From Bog-756 sp963806455 (GTDB lineage Bacteria; Actinomycetota; Acidimicrobiia; Acidimicrobiales; RAAP-2), in the NCBI GenBank assembly GCA_963806455.1, contig CAWDXZ010000006.1, forward strand, positions 434,001-498,000: a stretch of DNA of 64,000 nt. The letters are read 5' to 3'. Shown piece after piece: positions 54,837 to 62,815 of this stretch (positions within the stretch are counted from its first letter, which is position 1; each line of letters begins with the position of its first letter). The notes beneath the pieces were generated by a model. The model ran no database searches. It worked only from the letters and a program-made list of their open reading frames with translations, and had not been told where the DNA came from. The position numbers and the translations under genes are program-made.

Positions 54837-55544
54837 TCACAGCAGATAGCCGGAATCGACAGCATCGCGATGGAACATGCGAACCGTGTCGAGCGATACC
54901 TCCTCGAGGCTCCGATCGAGACCGACCAGCTTCTTCAACAGGTCGGGGGTCACCGTGATGATGTGACAGCCGATGGACTCGGCCTGGCGCACGTTGAGGA
55001 TCTCGCGGGGGCTCGCCCACAGGAGCTCGAGCGCGGGGTGATCCGAGAGGACCTCCAGGGCGGCGGCCATCAGCGGGACGGGGTCCCGTCCGGTGTCAGC
55101 GATCCGGCCGGCGAAGACCGACACCACCCCGTCCAGGCCGGCGGCCAGCGCGTCCGTGACCACCCGGACCTGGTCCAAGGAGAGGAGGGCGGTGATGTTG
55201 AGCCGGAGCCCGTCGGCGGCCAGGTCGGCGATCAGGGGCGCCGCACTGTCGCCGTGGGTGTTGGTCACCGGAATCTTCACATTGACGTTCGGGCCCCAGG
55301 AGGCGATCCGATGCGCCTGGGCCCGCATCTCCGGGAAATCATCCGAGATGACCTCGAAGAACACCGGGCGGTCGGTGATGTGGCCGAGGACCTTTCGGGC
55401 GAAGCCCTCGTAATCGTCGACGCCGGCTTTGCGCATCAGGGTCGGATTGGTGGTGAAGCCGGAGATCAGCGGGTTGGCAGCCAGCTCGAGGATGCTGTCG
55501 AGGTCGGCACCGTCTGCATAGATCTTGGTCCGAAGCTCAGCCAT
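54837..55544 (-). CDS. Transaldolase-family protein
   Basis: The 235-residue protein has a short transaldolase/FSA-like TIM barrel. It begins with KIYADGADLDSILE, where Asp11 is the conserved acid, then SGFTTNPTLMRKAG, and NVNVKIPVTNTHGD with the Schiff-base Lys at about residue 90. The length is closer to the short TalC/FSA branch than to the 320-residue TalB type. It could make or consume sedoheptulose 7-phosphate, the substrate of GmhA, so the context suggests a supply role for the heptose route. Its ATG overlaps the GmhB stop by 8 bases, so it is part of the same transcript. Confidence 0.88.
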   Translation of the reverse strand: MAELRTKIYADGADLDSILELAANPLISGFTTNPTLMRKAGVDDYEGFARKVLGHITDRPVFFEVISDDFPEMRAQAHRIASWGPNVNVKIPVTNTHGDSAAPLIADLAADGLRLNITALLSLDQVRVVTDALAAGLDGVVSVFAGRIADTGRDPVPLMAAALEVLSDHPALELLWASPREILNVRQAESIGCHIITVTPDLLKKLVGLDRSLEEVSLDTVRMFHRDAVDSGYLL

Positions 55545-56109
55545 CGGTCACCCCCTCACCCACCGCCACATTCTCGATCCACCGTACCGCCTCGGCAAGT
55601 CCTCCGGCCACGAAGTCGGGGGATTCGGGGATCCGCTCCGAGTAGTGCCGGTCGATGTGCACCGTCCGACAGCCTGCCCGCCGGCCTGCCTCGATGTCGC
55701 GCCACCGGTCCCCCACCATGACGCTGACCCCCAGGTCGAGGCCCAGGTCGGCACGGGCCGCCGTCAACAGGCCCGGCGCCGGCTTCCGACAGCCGCAACG
55801 GTCGGCGTCGTCGTGCGGGCAGACGTACAGCCCGTCGACGGCGATGTGCCGGCGCAACTCGCGGTGGATGGCGTCCAGGGTGTCCGGCTGGAGGGTGCCC
55901 CGGGCCACCTCGGGCTGGTTGGACACGACCACCACGGCGTAGCCGAGCTGCCGCAGGCGGGTGCACGCCGCGGGGGCGTCGGGGTACAGCTCCAGCTCGT
56001 CGACCGACGTCGGGGTGCCAGGGCGCCCGTCCCGGACCAGGGGCCGGTTGAGCACCCCGTCCCGGTCGAGGAACACCGCCGGACGGAGGAAGCCCGGCGG
56101 AAGGCTCAT
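55537..56109 (-). CDS. gmhB: D-glycero-D-manno-heptose 1,7-bisphosphate phosphatase
   Basis: The 190-residue protein is a HAD-family phosphatase that removes the 7-phosphate of heptose 1,7-bisphosphate. It starts with FLDRDGVLNRP (nucleophile DxD) and has the motif VVVSNQPEVARG. The GmhB zinc ligands lie in CPHDDADRCGC, before RKPAPGLL and VMVGDRWRDI. All motifs are intact. The ATG at 56109 overlaps the epimerase stop by 4 bases; the frame runs upstream to 56250 inside the epimerase gene, so the short start is preferred. Confidence 0.93.
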   Translation of the reverse strand: MSLPPGFLRPAVFLDRDGVLNRPLVRDGRPGTPTSVDELELYPDAPAACTRLRQLGYAVVVVSNQPEVARGTLQPDTLDAIHRELRRHIAVDGLYVCPHDDADRCGCRKPAPGLLTAARADLGLDLGVSVMVGDRWRDIEAGRRAGCRTVHIDRHYSERIPESPDFVAGGLAEAVRWIENVAVGEGVTDG

Positions 56110-57101
56110 GAGAGCCGGCCCGAACGGGCGTCGGCGACCATCGACTCGAGCGAGGCGCGCAGCGCCTCGGACGAGGACATCGAGTTGGCCCAGCCGAGCC
56201 GGCGGATACGGCTGGTGTCCAGCCTGACCACGGGCACGTCGCCCTTCCAACCGCGGTCGGTCCCGCTGAATTCGAAGGTCGTGCCGGCCGGGTCGAGGCC
56301 GGCGACCTCGACGGCCATCTCTGCGATCTCACCCACGGTGATGTAGTCACCGGTGGCCACGTTGAAGGTGGCGACGGGCCGGGGGCCGGACACGGCCGCC
56401 GTCAGCACGGCGTCGATCACATCGTGGACATGGATGTAGGACTTGCTCTGGCGTCCGTCACCGAGGACCCGGAGATGGGTCGGGTCCTTCAGCAACCGCC
56501 GGATGAAGTCGAAGCCGACCCCGTGGGTCTGGTGGGGGCCCACGACATTGCCGAAACGAAACACGCAACCGGTCAGCCCGAACATGTTGGCATAGGCGGA
56601 GATGAGCGCCTCGCCGGCCAGCTTGCTCGCCCCGTAGGTGGAGATCGGCAGCAGCGGGCCGTGATCCTCATCCACCTCGAGCTCCCCGAGGTCGCCGTAG
56701 ACCCCACTGCCCGATGCATAGAGGATGCGCGGTGCGCCCGACAGGCGCATGGCCTCGACGACCCGGTGGGTGAGCAGCGTCCCGGCGTCGAAATCGACGG
56801 CCGGCTCGGTGACGGCTCGGGCGATATCGGGATTGGATGCCAGATGGATGACCGTCTCGCATCCCTGCATGGCGTCGACCAGTGGTGCGAACTCCGAGGC
56901 CTCTCCCCTCACCACCCGGAGCCGGCTGTCCTCGGCGTGAGGAGCCAGGTGCCACTCGCGTCCCGAGGAGAAGTTGTCGAGCACGGTAACCGTCTCGGTG
57001 GTGCTCTGGGCCAGCAGTCGGTCGACGAAGTGGCTGCCGATGAATCCGGCTCCGCCGACGATGCACACCCGGCCCAGTGTCGGCGGCCCGGCATCCTTCA
57101 T
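56106..57101 (-). CDS. NAD-dependent sugar epimerase/dehydratase (extended SDR)
   Basis: The 331-residue protein is an extended short-chain dehydrogenase acting on nucleotide sugars. It begins with VCIVGGAGFIGSHFVD (NAD-binding GxxGxxG), has the catalytic YGASK at about residue 155, and the conserved GNVVGPHQTHGVGFDFI. It most resembles the UDP/GDP-sugar epimerase group (GalE/WbpP type). Given the neighbours, GDP-heptose or another nucleotide heptose is a likely substrate; this is inference. The ATG at 57101 overlaps the gmhA stop by 4 bases. Upstream in-frame residues lie within gmhA. Confidence 0.9.
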   Translation of the reverse strand: MKDAGPPTLGRVCIVGGAGFIGSHFVDRLLAQSTTETVTVLDNFSSGREWHLAPHAEDSRLRVVRGEASEFAPLVDAMQGCETVIHLASNPDIARAVTEPAVDFDAGTLLTHRVVEAMRLSGAPRILYASGSGVYGDLGELEVDEDHGPLLPISTYGASKLAGEALISAYANMFGLTGCVFRFGNVVGPHQTHGVGFDFIRRLLKDPTHLRVLGDGRQSKSYIHVHDVIDAVLTAAVSGPRPVATFNVATGDYITVGEIAEMAVEVAGLDPAGTTFEFSGTDRGWKGDVPVVRLDTSRIRRLGWANSMSSSEALRASLESMVADARSGRLS

Positions 57102-57694
57102 CGGACGGACTCCCATTTCGTCGGATTCGCAGCCAGCGCGGGATGGGTCACCATCAGGTGCCAGAGGACGGCGCACAGCCCCTCCGTGTGCGGGGTCACG
57201 CGCTGGGGGAACAAGGGTGGGATGACCACGCAGGCGTCGGCGACCTCGGCGGCGAAGCCACCGTCTCGTCCGACGACGGCGAACACCGGGCTACCGGTGT
57301 CCCGGGCGAGCTCCATCGCCCGCACCAGATTGGCGGAGACCCCGCGGACGGCGTCACCACCCCCTACGGAGAAGACCAGCAGACCATCGCGGTGATGGAG
57401 GTGGGACCCCCGCAGCCATTCGCTGAACGCCGTCTCCCAACCGTCGTCGTTGATGCGGGCGGTGAGCTCCGACACGTTGTCCGTCGGGGCGTAGGCCTCG
57501 ATGTTGCACAGCTTGCGGAAGTCGTTGACGGCATGGGAGGCGTGACCGGCCGATCCGCCCACGCCCAGGATGAACAGGCGGCCTCCACGTTGACGGATTC
57601 TGGCCAGCCCGGTGGCGCAGGCCTCCACCGCCCCCTGGTCGACACCCCGCAGGACGGCGACCGCCTCCTCGATGTACTCGGCGCTGAACGTCAC
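57098..57694 (-). CDS. gmhA: Sedoheptulose 7-phosphate isomerase
   Basis: The 198-residue protein has one SIS domain. Key blocks are FILGVGGSAGHASHAVNDFRKL (phosphate and substrate binding), the acidic DDGWETAFSEWL loop, and VFSVGGGDAVRGVSANLVRAM. These match GmhA, which converts sedoheptulose 7-phosphate to D-glycero-D-manno-heptose 7-phosphate, the first step of heptose activation. The C-terminal LFPQRVTPHTEGLCAVLWHLM supplies the usual catalytic His region. It overlaps the epimerase gene by 4 bases. Confidence 0.93.
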   Translation of the reverse strand: MTFSAEYIEEAVAVLRGVDQGAVEACATGLARIRQRGGRLFILGVGGSAGHASHAVNDFRKLCNIEAYAPTDNVSELTARINDDGWETAFSEWLRGSHLHHRDGLLVFSVGGGDAVRGVSANLVRAMELARDTGSPVFAVVGRDGGFAAEVADACVVIPPLFPQRVTPHTEGLCAVLWHLMVTHPALAANPTKWESVR

Positions 57695-57730
57695 CTCGGA
57701 TCCGCTCCGACGGCCCGGGAGGCCACCGTG

Positions 57731-59077
57731 TCATCCCCGGAGGCGGTCACGTTTGGCCCTCGGTCCGTACCTGACCCCGGTGGAATGGAGCAGCAGCGTG
57801 AAGCAGAACGAGGAGAAGCCCATGATCACGAGAAGGAAGCCGGTCACGGCGATGTGGTCGAGGGCGGAGGACGGTCCCGGCAGCTTGTGGCCCAGTACTA
57901 GGTACTCGACGGCCAGCGCGCCCAGCAGGAGCAGGCCGACGACGAAGACGGCGAAGCTGCACAGCACGGTCCGGGTGTAGCGGAAGCGGTCCTTCCACCG
58001 GGCACGGGCCCGTCCCGAATAGTCGACGAACACCTGAGCCAGAATGCCGGAGAACAGGCTCTGGAGGCCCAGCACGGCCAGGGTCACCCCGAGCAGCTGC
58101 CAGTAGAGGCTGAACGTGTAGGAGCCGATCGAGATCGAACCGAAGCTCAGCGGCAGCGTCAGGAGCAGGCCCAGCGCCAGCAGGACCATCCCGGGCTTGA
58201 GGAGGAAGAACTGGGCCCGGAAAACGAACATGATACGAAGGTTGATCCACGCCGCGACGAAGGGCGAGAACCACCCGGCGCGCTTGTGGTGCGACATCCG
58301 TCCGTTGCGATCGCGGTAGAAGGTGACCGGCACCTCCGTGGTGCGGAGCTCCATCAGGACCGACTTGAGCACCATCTCCGAGGCGTACTCCCACGATTGG
58401 GAGGCCAGGCCCATGCGCTGCAGGGCGTCGTGGCTGATGCACCTCATCCCGCAGTGGATGTCGGTGAACCGACTTCCGTAGAGGCGATTGAGCATCCAGG
58501 TGGTGACGGGGGTGCCGACGTAGCGGTGCAGAGGCGGCATGGCGCCGTCCTCGATGGTGCCGAGCCACCGGGACCCCATGGCGAACTCATAGCCCTCTCG
58601 GAGCTTCTCCACGAACGGGGCGATGTCCCGGAAGTCATAGGTGCAGTCGGCATCGCCCATCAGCACGTAGCGGCCGCGGATGTAGGAACCGGCGTCGATG
58701 TAGGCCCGCCCGAGCCCACGCTTGGGCGTCCTCAGGACCCTCGCCCCCCCGGCCAGGGCCAGTTCGGCGGTGCGGTCGGTCGAGCTGTCGACGATGAGCA
58801 CCTCTCCCCGCACGTGGGCGGCGTCGAGCCCCTGTTGGCACCACGAGACGAACTCGGAGATGGTGAGCTCCTCGTTGACGGCGGGCACCACGATCGACAC
58901 CTCGGGATCGACGACGTCGTCCTCCGGGATGAGGAGGTCTATCGCCGGCCGGCCGCCCTGATCCGGCCCATCCTTGCCGTTCTGACCGGTGACCGGATCG
59001 ACCTTCGACACGCTGGCACCCCTGACCAAAATCTCATGGCCCCTCTCCATGATGGAGGGCAGTGTTTGGAGCATCAT
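57731..59077 (-). CDS. Glycosyltransferase family 2 with C-terminal membrane helices (DPM/GtrB-like)
   Basis: The protein of about 448 residues has an N-terminal GT-A domain with SIVVPAVNEELTISEFV, VLIVDSSTDRTAELA and the metal-binding MGDADCTYDF. About four membrane helices follow in the last 180 residues. This is the layout of enzymes that make polyprenyl-phosphate sugars, such as dolichyl-phosphate mannose synthases or GtrB. The donor could be the GDP-heptose of the cassette (inference). The ATG at 59077 is chosen; several Met codons between 59134 and 59050 are possible. Its stop lies 36 bases before gmhA. Confidence 0.88.
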   Translation of the reverse strand: MMLQTLPSIMERGHEILVRGASVSKVDPVTGQNGKDGPDQGGRPAIDLLIPEDDVVDPEVSIVVPAVNEELTISEFVSWCQQGLDAAHVRGEVLIVDSSTDRTAELALAGGARVLRTPKRGLGRAYIDAGSYIRGRYVLMGDADCTYDFRDIAPFVEKLREGYEFAMGSRWLGTIEDGAMPPLHRYVGTPVTTWMLNRLYGSRFTDIHCGMRCISHDALQRMGLASQSWEYASEMVLKSVLMELRTTEVPVTFYRDRNGRMSHHKRAGWFSPFVAAWINLRIMFVFRAQFFLLKPGMVLLALGLLLTLPLSFGSISIGSYTFSLYWQLLGVTLAVLGLQSLFSGILAQVFVDYSGRARARWKDRFRYTRTVLCSFAVFVVGLLLLGALAVEYLVLGHKLPGPSSALDHIAVTGFLLVIMGFSSFCFTLLLHSTGVRYGPRAKRDRLRG

Positions 59078-59181
59078 AGCCACATCCCCGAGCGCCTCGC
59101 CCCCGGGAGGCTCGCTCCCCGGAGGCCCATTCACCCTGGTCGTAGTGGGTGCGGCCGACCGGGCCCCCGGCGGCGAATCGT

Positions 59182-60534
59182 CTACGCCTCAGCGGCGACC
59201 ACGGTCGACCGCGGGGCTTGGTCCTCCTCCACCGGTGCGGCGGTGATGGCCCCGGGGGGTGCCGGGCGCCACCTGGGCAGCACGGCGTCGATGGCGACCG
59301 CTGCCAGCAGCACGAGCGGGACCTCCGCCGCGGCCCGGTACCGGACGTCACCGATGGTCGGCGCGACGGCGAAGAACGCAGTGGCCACGAAGGCCAACAA
59401 CGGGTAGATGGCGACCCGGCGGCGGCGGAGGATGACCCCACCGGCCACGGCCGGCACCAGCAGGACCCAGTAGCTGATCATGCCCAGCCGGGTCACGCCG
59501 ACCCAGGTGCCCATGAATTGGGCGTCGAAATCGGCCTGCTGGAACGGGTTCCAGTAGCCGAAGGTGCGGCCCTCGCGGGCGAAGAGGACCAGGGGGAGCC
59601 GGCTCAGATGGTGCTCGGCATAGGTCAGGGCGGTATGGGCGTCCTCGGAGTCCTGCACGGACTGGTCCCCCGGGGCAAAGATGGGAACGCACCGAAGGTC
59701 GCCATAGCCGATTTCGGAGCCGTAGTAGGTCAGGTTGCAGTTGCCGGTGGCCGCCGCTCCGCCGAACCCGTTGGACAACAGGACGGGTCGCTGGAACCGG
59801 CTGAGATTGAAGATCGTCCACGGGGCCACCACCACCAGCATGGTCACCGTGGCGAGGGCCAGCCAGGCCAGCCGACGTCGCCGGCTCACGTCCCGGGCCC
59901 CCACCACCAGCGGGAGGATGAGCAGAGGCAGGACCAGAACCTGCTCGGACCGGATCATGGCCAGCACGCCGCACATCCCCCCGAGCACGACCGCCCCGCT
60001 CAGCGAGGGGCGGCGGCGGAACCGGTAGGCGAACAGGATGGTGGCGGCGATGCCGAGCAGGAGCAGGGTCTCCGACAGCAGGGCTCGCTCGAAGATCCAG
60101 AAGCCGGCATACAGAGCGGCCAGTCCGGCGGCGATGAGGCCCACGCGGTCGCCGGCCATCCGCCGGGCGGCCAACCCGACCACCCCCACGGTGGTGGCAC
60201 CGATGGCACAGGCCAGCAACTGCTGACGGAACCAGTCGTGCTGCCCCAACCAGGCCCAGACGGTGAGCACCACGGCCCACGCCGGCGGCCGGAGAGCATC
60301 CGGACGGAGGTTGAAGGCGCTGACGAACCAGTGTCCGGCGGCATTGAGGTTGCCCTGCTTGCTCCATTCGAAACCGTCACCGTTGACCCGCTCGCGGCGC
60401 GACAGAACGACGACGACGATCCGGAGTGCGAACCCGCCTGCGGTGACCAGCACGAGCCACCGGCCGAAGTGGGGAACGGTGGTGTTCGTCCCCGGGGCCG
60501 TCGGCTCGACGTCGTCACGCCCGATGGATTGCAT
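59182..60534 (-). CDS. ArnT/PMT-like GT-C glycosyltransferase
   Basis: The 450-residue protein has about ten helices in the GT39/ArnT pattern. The first extracytoplasmic loop holds VNGDGFEWSKQGNLNAAG, with a conserved acidic residue, and the helix pattern resembles bacterial dolichyl-phosphate-mannose-type transferases. The C-terminal part shows YWNPFQQADFDAQFMG. Such enzymes take a sugar from a polyprenyl-phosphate carrier. With the DPM-like GT2 gene 104 bases downstream, it may use the lipid-linked heptose (inference). The ATG at 60534 is the first in frame. It is the first gene of the minus-strand cassette. Confidence 0.8.
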   Translation of the reverse strand: MQSIGRDDVEPTAPGTNTTVPHFGRWLVLVTAGGFALRIVVVVLSRRERVNGDGFEWSKQGNLNAAGHWFVSAFNLRPDALRPPAWAVVLTVWAWLGQHDWFRQQLLACAIGATTVGVVGLAARRMAGDRVGLIAAGLAALYAGFWIFERALLSETLLLLGIAATILFAYRFRRRPSLSGAVVLGGMCGVLAMIRSEQVLVLPLLILPLVVGARDVSRRRRLAWLALATVTMLVVVAPWTIFNLSRFQRPVLLSNGFGGAAATGNCNLTYYGSEIGYGDLRCVPIFAPGDQSVQDSEDAHTALTYAEHHLSRLPLVLFAREGRTFGYWNPFQQADFDAQFMGTWVGVTRLGMISYWVLLVPAVAGGVILRRRRVAIYPLLAFVATAFFAVAPTIGDVRYRAAAEVPLVLLAAVAIDAVLPRWRPAPPGAITAAPVEEDQAPRSTVVAAEA

Positions 60535-60643
60535 GCACCCTCCAGGCCACGGTCGGATGGACTCAGCTGGCCTTCGATTTGTTTCGTCAGCACGACCAAG
60601 ACGACGCCCGGATCAGCCGGGTGCCGAAGTAGGACCGAAACCC

Positions 60644-60673
60644 TTGACCAGGCACTCTAGCTCCCACTCAAAT
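60644..60673 (+). promoter_or_regulatory. Weak sigma-70-like promoter match
   Basis: TTGACC (60644-60649) is followed after 18 bases by TCAAAT (60668-60673). The -35 matches 5 of 6 and the -10 matches 4 of 6. It lies in the 248-base divergent gap, about 110 bases upstream of the nucleotidyltransferase start. Support is weak; no other feature is seen in this gap. Confidence 0.22.
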
Positions 60674-60782
60674 GGGATGATGCCGCAACCCGCCCCCGGA
60701 CAGCCGATCCCGCACCGTCCCACCGAGACCACCGCGCACGCGGCGTCTGGAACGTGGCGTGTCGGTGTGTCCGAGTAGCCGG

Positions 60783-61685
60783 GTGACTCCTCCCCTCGTC
60801 GTCCTGGCCGCCGGCATGGCCCGTCGGTACGGCGGATGCAAACCACTGGCTCCGATAGGGCCCAACGGAGAGGCCGTGATCGACCTGCTGGTCTCCGATG
60901 CCCTGGCGTCGGGCTTCAGCCAGATCGTCCTGGTCGTCCATCCCGAGACGGCGCCGGCCATCAGATACCACGTCGAGAGGTGCTGGCCGGCGTCGGTCGA
61001 CGTGTCCTTCGCCGAACAACGACTGCCTCTCGGCACGGTCCACGCCGTCCTGGCCGCCAAAGGACTGGTCGGTCCCGACCGGCCCTTCGCCGTCTCCAAT
61101 GCCGACGACGTCTACAGCGAGGCGGCCATGGCTGCACTGGCCCGCGAGCTGGAGTCGGGGCCGGAGGAGCATGTCCTGGTGGCATACCGCCTGCGGGCGA
61201 CGGTGGCCACGGACGATCCGGTCACCAGGGGCATCTGCCGGGTCGGGTCGGACGGGCATCTGGTCGCGCTGACCGAACGGCGTCAGATCACCCGCCAGGA
61301 TGACGGCGAGACCTTCACGAGCCTCGACGGGGCCGGGCCCACCGAGCTCTCCGGCGAGCTTCCCACCTCGGTCAATCTGTGGGGGTTCCAGCCAGCCGTC
61401 TGGGAGCTCTTCGGGGCGGCGATGGACCGGTCCGGCCTCGACGAGGTGGCGTTGCTGGACATGGTGGCCGCCGGTGGCGACATGCCGAAGGCCGAGGTGC
61501 TGCTCCCCGAGGTCGTTGCCGAGGCGGTGACCTCGGGGGCCGCGCCGCCCGTTCGGGTCATCACGACCGAGTCCAAGCTGCTGGGCGTCACCCACGCCGC
61601 CGACCTGCCCGCCGTCAGCTCCGAGCTGTCCCGGCAGGTGGCCTGGGGTGTCCGGCCCAGCCACCTCTGGGGCGACCGGGTCTGA
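60783..61685 (+). CDS. Nucleotidyltransferase family protein (GlmU/MurU-like)
   Basis: The 300-residue protein has a sugar-nucleotide transferase core: VVLAAGMARRYGGCKPLAPIGPNGE with the nucleotide loop, PLGTVHAVLAAKGL, and NADDVY with the metal Asp near residue 110. In this subgroup, linked genes are often kinases or aminoglycoside phosphotransferase-type proteins, but no such gene is nearby. The substrate sugar is not predictable. The GTG at 60783 gives the compact start (VTPPLVV); a GTG at 60759 would add eight residues. It is divergent from the ArnT-like gene. Confidence 0.82.
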   Translation: MTPPLVVLAAGMARRYGGCKPLAPIGPNGEAVIDLLVSDALASGFSQIVLVVHPETAPAIRYHVERCWPASVDVSFAEQRLPLGTVHAVLAAKGLVGPDRPFAVSNADDVYSEAAMAALARELESGPEEHVLVAYRLRATVATDDPVTRGICRVGSDGHLVALTERRQITRQDDGETFTSLDGAGPTELSGELPTSVNLWGFQPAVWELFGAAMDRSGLDEVALLDMVAAGGDMPKAEVLLPEVVAEAVTSGAAPPVRVITTESKLLGVTHAADLPAVSSELSRQVAWGVRPSHLWGDRV

Positions 61686-61712
61686 CGACACCGGAAGGGG
61701 TGCCGGAAGGGT

Positions 61713-62744
61713 TCAGGTCCTGGCGGTCGAGCGCCCTCCGCTGAAACTGCGGACGGCCGCACGGACGAGGAAGAGGACATAGCCGTGCGAGATGACCTCG
61801 GCGTGCCGGTCGAACAGTCCTGTCTTCTCGAACTGGCGATGCAGCCTCTTCAAACCCCGGTAGGGGATGGTGGGGAGCACATGGTGCTCGAAGTGGTACT
61901 CCATCCTGGCCCCGACCCAATGGTTCTGAAGCCAGCCGGCGTAGCTCGTCCTGGCCGTCCACTGCACGTTGTTCGGGTCGCGGAGGGCAGGATCGTAGTG
62001 CTCGGTGATGGTCTTCAGCCGGAGGATCATCGGGTACATGCACACGATCGGCACGAGCCAGAAGACGACATAGAACAGTAGGCCCCGGGGGAACCCCTGG
62101 AACACGAGGAACTGTCCCAACACGACCACCTGTGTGACCAGCTTCCCGACCAGCAGCTGGGGCCGGGCCAGCAGGCTGGCCGGCGCTCCCGACGCCTGCG
62201 AGGTGCCCGAGATCCGGGTCGTGGCCCTCCGGAACGCGGTCAGACCGACGAGGTCCTGCAGCAAGAGCCCGGTCAGTGCGCCCCGCCGGGGGGGCACCAG
62301 GTAGAAGACGCGATCCGGATCGCGCTCCTGCCCCAGATAGCGATGGTGGAGACGGTGGGTCGGCCGGTACTCCTCCACCGAATTGATGGTCCAGAAGGCG
62401 ATGATCCAATTGCACAGCTGGTCGTTGAGCTTTCGCGACCTGGCCAGGAAGCCATGTGAGCCCTCGTGGAGGATGACTCCGAAGGCATTCATCCTCAGCC
62501 CCATCAGCAGGACGATGAGAATGCCGACGGGGATGGCCCACGCCAGCGGGAGGAGGGGGACGAGGTTGACCCCGACGAGGAGCACGATCACCTCGAACCA
62601 CAGGACAACCATGGCCGCGAACGTGTCGGCCAGCGACTGCTCCGACAGCGAGCGCAGCTCGTCCGGGTCCACGAACTCCTCGAGCTGCTTCTTCCAGACT
62701 CGCTCGCTGCTGGGAGATGCCGATTGTTTGTCTTGCATCACCAT
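61713..62744 (-). CDS. Membrane fatty acid desaturase-family protein
   Basis: The 343-residue protein has four or so helices and three histidine boxes of the membrane di-iron desaturases: HEGSHGF, HRLHHRYLG and HFEHHVLP. They fit the positions of the acyl-lipid desaturase/ketolase group, which inserts a double bond or hydroxyl into fatty acids or carotenoids. The preferred substrate is not predictable. The ATG at 62744 is preferred; the frame extends further upstream. It is divergent from the methyltransferase gene, 71 bases away. Confidence 0.88.
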   Translation of the reverse strand: MVMQDKQSASPSSERVWKKQLEEFVDPDELRSLSEQSLADTFAAMVVLWFEVIVLLVGVNLVPLLPLAWAIPVGILIVLLMGLRMNAFGVILHEGSHGFLARSRKLNDQLCNWIIAFWTINSVEEYRPTHRLHHRYLGQERDPDRVFYLVPPRRGALTGLLLQDLVGLTAFRRATTRISGTSQASGAPASLLARPQLLVGKLVTQVVVLGQFLVFQGFPRGLLFYVVFWLVPIVCMYPMILRLKTITEHYDPALRDPNNVQWTARTSYAGWLQNHWVGARMEYHFEHHVLPTIPYRGLKRLHRQFEKTGLFDRHAEVISHGYVLFLVRAAVRSFSGGRSTART

Positions 62745-62767
62745 CGTTCGAGGCCCTCCCCCGGTGG

Positions 62768-62777
62768 ACTGTACAGT
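62768..62777. promoter_or_regulatory. Palindrome between divergent desaturase and methyltransferase genes
   Basis: ACTGTACAGT is a perfect 10-base palindrome in the 71-base divergent gap. It is AT-richer than its surroundings and could be an operator for a dimeric regulator. No regulator gene lies close by. Confidence 0.3.
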
Positions 62778-62815
62778 ACCCATCGGGATCAGATCAATGG
62801 GAAAAGGACCAGCTC

